Positions 1-4,038 of a stretch of 5,665 nt of DNA are shown one piece after another. The notes under the pieces are model-generated. The model had not been told where the DNA came from. It saw only the letters and a list, made by a program, of their open reading frames with translations, and did no database searches. The stretch covers positions 1 to 5,665 of the forward strand of contig URRK01000118.1 of NCBI GenBank assembly GCA_900550315.1, read 5' to 3'. The first letter of the stretch is position 1. Each line of letters begins with the position of its first letter. The stretch is from an uncultured Oscillospiraceae bacterium. Lineage in GTDB: Bacteria; Bacillota; Clostridia; Oscillospirales; Acutalibacteraceae. The position numbers and the translations under genes are program-made.

Positions 1-46
1 AGCAAAAATGCCCCGGCGTTCCTTAAAATTGGAACGCCGGGGCATT
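1..46 (-). terminator. Intrinsic terminator, minus strand, probably for brnQ
   Basis: The arms at 7-22 and 31-46 are perfectly complementary (16 bp, GC-rich centre) around an 8-nt AT loop at 23-30. Read on the minus strand, the stem runs directly into a T run (complement of A4-A8), the usual Rho-independent layout. On the plus strand the nearest T run is about ten bases beyond the stem, so plus-strand use is less likely. It lies about 180 nt past the brnQ stop with no gene between, so it probably ends the brnQ transcript. It might also serve a plus-strand gene to the left of the window. Confidence 0.85.
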
Positions 47-107
47 GGTATATAATTTTTAAATTGAAACCAAACACGGTTGGGGGAACGCTTTTGCCGG
101 CATAAAC

Positions 108-187
108 TAAAAGTAAAGCCAGGCCGGTGCGTTAAATGGGGCAAATAAAAGAACCATGGTTAAGCACCGGACGGGCTTTAAGTTTTA
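108..187. repeat. Long imperfect inverted repeat (80-nt hairpin) downstream of brnQ
   Basis: Paired blocks from outside inwards are 108-112 with 183-187 (TAAAA/TTTTA), 114-120 with 174-180 (TAAAGCC/GGCTTTA), 124-130 with 164-170 (CCGGTGC/GCACCGG), 132-135 with 160-163 (TTAA/TTAA) and 136-139 with 154-157 (ATGG/CCAT). Small bulges and one 3x3 internal loop separate them, and a 14-nt loop is left at 140-153. About 27 pairs form in total. It lies in the 3' untranslated region of brnQ, before the terminator at 7-46. It has no obvious ORF and no flanking target-site duplication that I can see. It could be a structured 3' UTR, a first terminator (the minus-strand 3' side is U-rich) or a small repeat element. 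Confidence 0.7.
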
Positions 188-222
188 AAATATAAGGCTT
201 AAGTTTAAATTTTTAAAGGGGT

Positions 223-1593
223 TTATTCGGCCAAGGCAGCCTGCTTTAGCCCCTTGCGGCGGAACAGGTGAATCACTACACCAACAACCAATCCGGCGGC
301 TGCAGGGCAAACCCAACCAAGGCCAAGGCTGTTAAGTGGCAGGTGGGTGCCTAAGCGGTTTAAGGTGCTTAAAACCGGAACTTCCGGCAACCCGTAAGGC
401 AGGGCTGCAATAAGGTCAAACAAGGCCGAAGCCAGGGTAAAGGCGGTAACGCTAATGTAAACCGCTTTGTCGTGCAAAAACAGCTTGCCAAACAGCGCCA
501 GCAAAATAATGGTAATAGCTAAGGGGTATAAGAACATTAATACCGGCAGCGACCAGGCAATAATAGCGTTTAAGCCAATGGTAGAAATAAAGAAGGAAAG
601 TACGCAAAACCCAATGGCCCAGGCCTTGTATCTTGGCCCGTTCGGGAACAGCTTGCAAAACATTTCGCCGCAGCTGGTAATTAGCCCTACGGCGGTTTTT
701 AAGCAGGCCAAGGTTACAATAACGGCCAGCACAATGCCGCCAACGCCTTTAAAGTAGTGTGTTGCAATTAGGTTTAAGGCTGCACCGCCGTCCTCCGAAA
801 GGGGGTAGGCCACGCGGCTTTGCGCGCCAACAACAGCCAGCATAATGTAAATAACGGCCATAATAAAACAGCCAAAAATGCCGGAACGCAGCGTGTTGCC
901 GGCAATGTGCTCCGGCTTTTCTACGCCAAGCTCACGAATGGTGGTAATAACAACAATGCCAAAGGCTAAGCTGGCTAAAGCGTCCATGGTGTTGTAGCCC
1001 TCAATAAAGCCTTTAAAAAAGGCACCGGTTTGGTAGGCCGGCTGCGGGGCAACCGTTGCGGTAGAGCCAATGGGGTTCATTAAGGCGGTAACAATTAACA
1101 GCGCTAAGCTTAAAAGGAACAGCGGGGTTAGCAGCTTACCCACCCAGGTTAAAATTTTGCCCGGCTTTAGTGAGAACCACAAAACAGCGGCAAAAAATAA
1201 AAACGCAAAAATCCAAATGAGCCAATTGGCCGTGCTCTCGTTTTGCAGCATGGGCTTTATGCCAACCGAAAAGGAGGTAGAGGCGCAGCGCGGAATGGCA
1301 AAAAACGGGCCAATGGTTAAGTACAGCGCGCAGGTAAAAAACATACCGTAGCCGTGGCTTACCCGGCTGCTCATTTGCAGCAGGCTTTCGCTTCGGCTCA
1401 TGCCCATGGCTACAACGCCCAGCAGCGGCACGCCAACGCCAGTAATAATAAAGCCAATTACAGCCGGCCAAACCTGTGAGCCGGCCGATTGCCCCATAAA
1501 CACCGGGAAAATTAAATTCCCCGCGCCAAAAAACAGGCCGAACAGCATACTGCCAACGGCAAAGGTCTCTGATACATTTAATCGTTTTTTCAT
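223..1593 (-). CDS. brnQ: Branched-chain amino acid carrier, BrnQ (LIVCS) family
   Basis: This is a 456-residue multi-spanning membrane protein that imports leucine, isoleucine and valine, in known family members coupled to Na+ or H+. The length and about twelve hydrophobic segments match the family. Recognisable blocks are the first helix with GLFFGAGNLIFP (19-30), GPFFAIPRCASTSFSVG (95-111), GFIEGYNTMDALASLAFG (195-212), LKTAVGLITSCGEMF (298-312) and a basic tail RRKGLKQ (445-451). The ATG at 1593 is preceded on the minus strand by GAAGGG (1605-1600), six bases from the start. The gene is monocistronic here: its own promoter lies at 1671-1699, rplU runs divergently, and a terminator lies at 7-46. 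Nothing is truncated and no key block is missing. The family assignment is firm. The exact substrate preference among Leu, Ile and Val cannot be read from sequence. Confidence 0.95.
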   Translation of the reverse strand: MKKRLNVSETFAVGSMLFGLFFGAGNLIFPVFMGQSAGSQVWPAVIGFIITGVGVPLLGVVAMGMSRSESLLQMSSRVSHGYGMFFTCALYLTIGPFFAIPRCASTSFSVGIKPMLQNESTANWLIWIFAFLFFAAVLWFSLKPGKILTWVGKLLTPLFLLSLALLIVTALMNPIGSTATVAPQPAYQTGAFFKGFIEGYNTMDALASLAFGIVVITTIRELGVEKPEHIAGNTLRSGIFGCFIMAVIYIMLAVVGAQSRVAYPLSEDGGAALNLIATHYFKGVGGIVLAVIVTLACLKTAVGLITSCGEMFCKLFPNGPRYKAWAIGFCVLSFFISTIGLNAIIAWSLPVLMFLYPLAITIILLALFGKLFLHDKAVYISVTAFTLASALFDLIAALPYGLPEVPVLSTLNRLGTHLPLNSLGLGWVCPAAAGLVVGVVIHLFRRKGLKQAALAE

Positions 1594-1613
1594 TTGCTTC
1601 CCTTCAACTTCAC

Positions 1614-1667
1614 AAAAAATTGGTATAGCGCACAGGCGCAGGCTTTAGCCGGCCAAAGCACTACCAA
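1614..1667 (-). promoter_or_regulatory. Inverted repeat with U run in the brnQ leader (possible attenuator or operator)
   Basis: TTGGTA at 1620-1625 pairs with TACCAA at 1662-1667. A second block, 1628-1631 with 1658-1661, pairs with one G-U on the minus strand after a 2-nt bulge. On the minus strand the stem runs straight into six U (complement of 1614-1619), which looks like a terminator ahead of brnQ. The start site predicted from the -10 box is near 1664, so the promoter-proximal arm would be only partly transcribed and the RNA stem weakened. The repeat could instead be a protein-binding site around the start point. Confidence 0.3.
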
Positions 1668-1670
1668 AGA

Positions 1671-1699
1671 ATTATATCATAATTTGTTAACAATTGCAA
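1671..1699 (-). promoter_or_regulatory. Sigma-A-type promoter of brnQ
   Basis: Read on the minus strand, TTGCAA (1699-1694) is the -35, followed by a 17-nt spacer and a perfect TATAAT -10 (1676-1671). TGA precedes the -10 as an extended element. The predicted start is near 1664, giving a leader of about 70 nt, too short for a T-box. No CodY-like site was recognised. Confidence 0.85.
1684..1693. promoter_or_regulatory. Palindrome in the brnQ promoter spacer (candidate operator)
   Basis: TTGTTAACAA is a perfect 10-bp palindrome, almost symmetric over a further two bases each side. It lies wholly between the -35 and -10 of brnQ, where a bound repressor would block the polymerase. No regulator can be named, and AT-rich palindromes of this size also occur by chance. 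Confidence 0.3.
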
Positions 1700-1833
1700 C
1701 TAAAATAAATTAAAAGAGAAGGGGATTTCAGGAAAAACCTAAACTATTTAAAAGTGTGGCTGCCGTTTTTAGCGCCAAAAAGCCGCTTTACCCAAAGCCG
1801 TTTAAAAAATTGCTTTTTTTGTTGCAAAAAGGC
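1700..1833. other. Region between divergent promoters, with AT-rich upstream element
   Basis: No gene or convincing ORF lies here. The part next to the rplU promoter (about 1801-1830) is built of A and T runs, like an UP element that contacts the RNA polymerase alpha subunit and often boosts ribosomal-protein promoters. GCTTTTTT at 1812-1819 and AAAAAGGC at 1826-1833 can pair. TAAACTATTTAA at 1740-1751 is repeated exactly at 1857-1868 over the rplU -10. AAAGCCG occurs at 1779-1785 and again at 1794-1800. Confidence 0.5.
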
Positions 1834-1862
1834 TTGACTTTTACTTTTAAAAATGGTAAACT
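1834..1862 (+). promoter_or_regulatory. Strong sigma-A-type promoter of rplU-prp-rpmA
   Basis: TTGACT (1834-1839), a 17-nt spacer and TAAACT (1857-1862), with TGG directly before the -10 as an extended element. The predicted start is about G1869. The A/T runs upstream (1801-1830) would strengthen it, as expected for a ribosomal protein operon. Confidence 0.85.
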
Positions 1863-1868
1863 ATTTAA

Positions 1869-1949
1869 GCCGCATGCCGTGGGTTAAGTGCGCCCTTTTT
1901 GCAGCGCCCCCAAAAGCAGCGAGACTTTTTATTAAGGCAGGTGCCACCA
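1869..1949 (+). ncRNA. L21 leader-like RNA in the rplU 5' UTR
   Basis: The leader of about 81 nt between the promoter and the rplU start can fold as TGGG (1880-1883) with CCCA (1909-1912) and GCGC (1890-1893) with GCGC (1904-1907) around a T-rich loop, followed by an unpaired GCAGCGAGA stretch and then the ribosome binding site. Placement and general look resemble the L21 leader family (Rfam RF00559), a cis-acting RNA before rplU in low-GC Gram-positive bacteria, thought to mediate feedback by L21. The match is from memory of the family, not a covariance search. Confidence 0.6.
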
Positions 1950-2270
1950 ATGTACGCTATTATTGAAACCGGCGGAAAGCAGTACCGTGTTCAAAACGGG
2001 GATGTTCTTTTTGTAGAAAAGCTGAACGCAGCTGAGGAAGAAAGCATCCAGTTTGAAAAGGTTATTGCAGTTTCCAACGAGGACGGCGCTTTAACCGTAG
2101 GCAAGCCCTATGTTGAAGGTGCAGTAGTTTCCGGAAAGGTTCTGAAAAACGGTAAGGGTAAGAAAATTACGGTTTTCACCTACAAACCTAAAAAGAGCAG
2201 CTCCAGAAAATTAGGCCACAGACAGCCCTACACAAAGGTTCAAATTGAAAACATTGCCCTTGCAAAATAA
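1950..2270 (+). CDS. rplU: Large-subunit ribosomal protein bL21
   Basis: L21 binds 23S rRNA on the 50S subunit. The protein is 106 residues, the usual length of about 100-105. Signature blocks are the N-terminal MYAIIETGGKQYRV (1-14), GKPYVEGAVV (51-60), the basic YKPKKSSSRKLGHRQPYTKV (78-97) and the closing IENI. The ATG at 1950 is chosen because the conserved MYAIIETGGKQY begins there and AGGTG (1939-1943) lies six bases upstream. The in-frame TTG at 1899 would add 17 unconserved residues from inside the structured leader. It is the first gene of a three-gene operon with its own promoter and leader. The stop is followed after six bases by prp, in the same reading frame. Confidence 0.98.
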   Translation: MYAIIETGGKQYRVQNGDVLFVEKLNAAEEESIQFEKVIAVSNEDGALTVGKPYVEGAVVSGKVLKNGKGKKITVFTYKPKKSSSRKLGHRQPYTKVQIENIALAK

Positions 2271-2276
2271 TTTAGT

Positions 2277-2594
2277 ATGACAACTGTTCGGTTTTATTGC
2301 TCCAGCGGGCAGCTTACCGGTTTTTTGGTAAGCGGGCACGCAACCAAAACTGCAAATGATGAAAACGGTCGGCTGGTATGCGCGGCAATTTCCTCCGCGG
2401 CATACATGGCGGCCAACACGCTAAGCGAGGTTTTAGGTTTGCAGCTAAACGCCCAGGTGCAAAACGGTAAAATGCAAATTAAATTGCTTACCGATTTTGA
2501 AAAAGCCCAGGTGGTTTTAAAAGGCTTTCGCCTGCATTGCGAGCAATTAGCAAAGCAGTACAAGGGCTCAATTACCGTTTATTCGGAGGTGTAA
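2277..2594 (+). CDS. prp: Ribosomal-processing cysteine protease Prp (YsxB family)
   Basis: Prp removes the N-terminal extension of ribosomal protein L27 before its assembly into the 50S subunit. It is known from Staphylococcus aureus and found across Firmicutes that encode extended L27. The protein is 105 residues, normal for the family. The catalytic pair is visible as H21 in SGHA (19-22) and C35 in LVCAAISSAAY (33-43). The His-Cys spacing is 14 residues, two more than my recollection of the S. aureus enzyme, and the usual Asp-Ile before VCA is Arg-Leu here. The gene sits between rplU and rpmA as usual. No Shine-Dalgarno sequence precedes the ATG, so translation probably depends on ribosomes finishing rplU, which may keep the protease below the level of its ribosomal neighbours. 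Confidence 0.93.
   Translation: MTTVRFYCSSGQLTGFLVSGHATKTANDENGRLVCAAISSAAYMAANTLSEVLGLQLNAQVQNGKMQIKLLTDFEKAQVVLKGFRLHCEQLAKQYKGSITVYSEV
2585..2591 (+). promoter_or_regulatory. Strong ribosome binding site of rpmA inside the end of prp
   Basis: GGAGGTG covers the last two sense codons of prp and ends at its stop. The spacing to the rpmA ATG at 2601 is nine bases. It is much stronger than anything before prp, consistent with high L27 and low protease output from the same message. Confidence 0.85.
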
Positions 2595-2600
2595 ATTAAA

Positions 2601-2879
2601 ATGTTACAGGTAAATATTCAACTTTTTGCGCATAAAAAAGGTATGGGTTCTACCAAAAACGGCCGCGACAGCGAATCGAAACGCTTAGGCGTTAAGCGCG
2701 GCGACGGTCAATTCGTTTTGGCCGGCAACATTCTTGTTCGGCAGCGTGGCACCCATTTTCATCCGGGTAACAATGTTGGCATTGGCTCTGATGACACTTT
2801 GTTTGCTTTAAAAGACGGCAAAGTTAAATTTGAGCGCTTAGGCCGCGACCGCAAAATGGTTAGCATTGTTGCGGAATAA
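2601..2879 (+). CDS. rpmA: Large-subunit ribosomal protein bL27, with Prp-cleaved N-terminal extension
   Basis: L27 lies near the peptidyl transferase centre of the 50S subunit, where its N-terminal arm reaches towards tRNA. The protein has 92 residues. Residues 1-9 (MLQVNIQLF) are the Firmicutes-type extension, and cleavage by Prp is expected after F9, exposing AHKKGMGSTKNGRDSESKRLG (10-30), the conserved mature start. VLAGNILVRQRGTHFHPG (39-56), DDTLFALKDGKVKFER (64-79) and GRDRKMVS (81-88) follow as in the family. The P2 residue is Leu where many species have Phe (QFF|A). It is the last gene of the operon. A terminator starts 13 bases after the stop, and obgE, the common next gene in related genomes, does not follow. 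Confidence 0.98.
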   Translation: MLQVNIQLFAHKKGMGSTKNGRDSESKRLGVKRGDGQFVLAGNILVRQRGTHFHPGNNVGIGSDDTLFALKDGKVKFERLGRDRKMVSIVAE

Positions 2880-2892
2880 TTTAGTTTTTGCA

Positions 2893-2922
2893 AAGCCCTG
2901 CCGTTTGGTGGGGCTTACTTTT
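2893..2922 (+). terminator. Intrinsic terminator of the rplU-prp-rpmA operon
   Basis: A ten-pair stem (2893-2902 with 2907-2916, including two G-U pairs in the middle) closes a GTTT tetraloop. It is followed by ACTTTTGTTATTTT. It starts 13 nt after the rpmA stop. Confidence 0.85.
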
Positions 2923-2930
2923 GTTATTTT

Positions 2931-3190
2931 GCTTTGGCGGGGGAATGGCGCTGGTTTACGCTTTGGTCAAAAACAAATAAGGCTAAGGGCGGTGCCTTGT
3001 TAAAAAACGGGCCGTTATTTTATCCTCTTAGGTTACACAATTTTAAAAGCCAAAATTCTGTAGGCGGGTGCGGTAAAAACGCAGGCAATTCTAACAAATT
3101 ACGAAGGCTTTTAACAGGGTTTTAATTTGTTTTAAAATTGGATTTTATTTGCGTTTGTTACAATTCGGCAAATTTACAGCGCTTAATGCC
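2931..3190. other. Gene-free, AT-rich stretch between convergent units
   Basis: No convincing gene is found. A 63-codon open frame at 2934-3125 starts at a TTG without a ribosome binding site and matches nothing I know. A weak plus-strand promoter can be proposed at 3138-3164: TTGGAT, a short 15-nt spacer, and TACAAT preceded by TGT as an extended -10. If real, it would start a transcript near 3171 that ends at the plus-strand terminator 3248-3288. AACGGGCCGTT near 3006-3016 is a short palindrome. Otherwise I see nothing in it. Confidence 0.4.
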
Positions 3191-3225
3191 AAACAAAAAT
3201 GGCCCGCGTTTTAAAACACGAGCCA
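3191..3225 (-). terminator. Intrinsic terminator of the alarmone synthetase unit, minus strand
   Basis: Bases 3200-3225 form a near-complete hairpin centred on TTTTAAAA. The two C-A mismatches on the plus strand become G-U pairs in the minus-strand RNA. The minus strand then reads TTTTTGTTT (complement of 3199-3191). Both facts give the direction. It lies about 60 nt past the stop of the synthetase gene. Confidence 0.85.
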
Positions 3226-3247
3226 ACAAAAAGCCTAACGGTTATTG

Positions 3248-3288
3248 CGCAAGCCGCCCCGGTTTAACGGGGCGGCTGCGGTTTTTTT
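3248..3288 (+). terminator. Strong plus-strand terminator overlapping the synthetase stop codon
   Basis: AGCCGCCCCG (3252-3261) pairs perfectly with CGGGGCGGCT (3268-3277) around a 6-nt loop. CGC/GCG (3248-3250, 3278-3280) adds three pairs past a bulged A. G and seven T (3282-3288) follow, so it works on the plus strand. The minus strand lacks a U run after the stem. The last Ts overlap the stop codon (3287-3289) of the convergent gene. No plus-strand gene ends nearby: rpmA has its own terminator 330 nt earlier. It is either a back-up against read-through or the end of an unannotated short RNA. Confidence 0.85.
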
Positions 3289-3946
3289 AGCTATTTCCCG
3301 GGTGTTCCTCGGCTGCTTTAATGCGTTTGTACATATCCTGCATTTGGCGGTCAATTTCGGCAATTTTTCCGGCACATTCCAGCATTTCCTCATTAATGCC
3401 AACCGGCAAGCGCGATTTATCGGCTTTGTAACGAATATCGTGCTCTAAGCTGGCCCAAAAATCCATGGCAATGGTTCGAATTTGAATTTCGGCAATAACA
3501 TATTCGGTGGTGGTCGAAAGGTAAACGGGAACTTTAATATCTAAATGTAAAGAACGGTAGCCGTTGTAGTTTGGGGCTTTAATGTAATCCTGCCGTTTTA
3601 CAATTTCTAAGTCGGTCTGGCGCTCTAACATCTCCGCCACGCGGTAAACATCGTCAATGTAATGGCACACCACCCGCACCCCGGCAATGTCGTTAACATT
3701 TTTCATGGCCGAATCTACCGTAACGGGCAGCCCCTTTTTGGCCAGCTTTGCCAAAATGCTGTTAAAGGTTTTTACCCGGCTTTCAACATGGTGAATGGGG
3801 TTGCGCGCGTATAAAACATTAAACTCGCTGTTTAAAACCTCAAATTTTAGGGTTAGCTGCTTAGCGGCGGCAGCGTACAGGTTTCGCATTATGTTAAATT
3901 CGTGAGAATTGTCGTAAAGCGGCATATTTCGCGGTAATTGGGTCAC
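3287..3946 (-). CDS. relP: Small alarmone synthetase, (p)ppGpp synthetase of RelP/YwaC type
   Basis: This enzyme transfers pyrophosphate from ATP to GDP or GTP, making the stringent-response alarmone in the cytoplasm. The 219 residues hold one RelA/SpoT synthetase domain with no hydrolase, TGS or ACT domains. Motifs are ESRVK (55-59), NDIAGVR (85-91), QDYIKAP (119-125), the nucleotide-binding NGYRSLH (128-134), EIQIRT (153-158, with the catalytic Glu) and MDFWASLEHDIRYK (161-174), then a helical, charged C terminus typical of the tetrameric small synthetases. NPIHH followed by SRVK and MDFWASLEH resembles Bacillus YwaC (RelP) more than YjbM (RelQ), from memory. The start is GTG at 3946, supported by AAAGGA (3961-3956) nine bases upstream; the ATG at codon 8 has no such site. 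It lies 92 nt after the glycoside hydrolase, possibly in one operon. YwaC is induced by cell-wall stress in Bacillus; that is not shown here. Confidence 0.9.
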   Translation of the reverse strand: MTQLPRNMPLYDNSHEFNIMRNLYAAAAKQLTLKFEVLNSEFNVLYARNPIHHVESRVKTFNSILAKLAKKGLPVTVDSAMKNVNDIAGVRVVCHYIDDVYRVAEMLERQTDLEIVKRQDYIKAPNYNGYRSLHLDIKVPVYLSTTTEYVIAEIQIRTIAMDFWASLEHDIRYKADKSRLPVGINEEMLECAGKIAEIDRQMQDMYKRIKAAEEHPGNS

Positions 3947-3955
3947 AGGGCTTTT

Positions 3956-3961
3956 TCCTTT
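3956..3961 (-). promoter_or_regulatory. Ribosome binding site fixing a GTG start for the synthetase
   Basis: Minus-strand AAAGGA lies nine bases before GTG 3946-3944. The alternative ATG at 3925-3923 has no purine-rich site before it, so the GTG start is preferred. Confidence 0.6.
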
Positions 3962-3980
3962 CTTATTCTGTTTTGTTAAA

Positions 3981-4019
3981 CCGTGCCAGCGCCAGAATGT
4001 TAGGACGCTGCCAACACGG
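3981..4019 (-). terminator. Interrupted hairpin between the hydrolase and synthetase genes
   Basis: CCGTG (3981-3985) pairs with CACGG (4015-4019), and CAGCG (3987-3991) with CGCTG (4006-4010). The internal loop is uneven and the apical loop is 14 nt. On the minus strand only TTTAACAAAA follows, a poor U run. It may be a weak terminator for the hydrolase, an intercistronic structure setting the ratio of the two products, or an RNA processing site. No convincing promoter was found between it and the synthetase start. Confidence 0.4.
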
Positions 4020-4038
4020 CCAAAATTTTAGGGGTAGG

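Noticed and set aside
452..1471. Minus-strand open frames in another frame within brnQ (452-658 and 1136-1471)
   Set aside because: They overlap the well-supported brnQ frame and contain no conserved motif; no frameshift in brnQ is needed.
467..1648. Several plus-strand open frames opposite brnQ
   Set aside because: They are shadows of the conserved brnQ reading frame, with no recognisable domains.
1594..1670. T-box riboswitch before brnQ
   Set aside because: The predicted leader is about 70 nt and has no T-box sequence or specifier stem.
1899..1949. TTG start that would extend L21 by 17 residues
   Set aside because: The stretch lies in the structured leader. The conserved L21 N terminus MYAIIETGGKQY begins at the ATG at 1950, which has a well-placed AGGTG.
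2294..2563. Minus-strand open frame opposite prp
   Set aside because: Shadow of prp, which has the catalytic His and Cys and the expected operon position.
2934..3125. Plus-strand open frame of 63 codons after the operon terminator
   Set aside because: TTG start, no ribosome binding site, composition unlike a folded protein, and no recognised family.
3245..3448. Plus-strand open frame opposite the synthetase 3' end
   Set aside because: It begins inside the terminator hairpin and lies opposite conserved synthetase codons.
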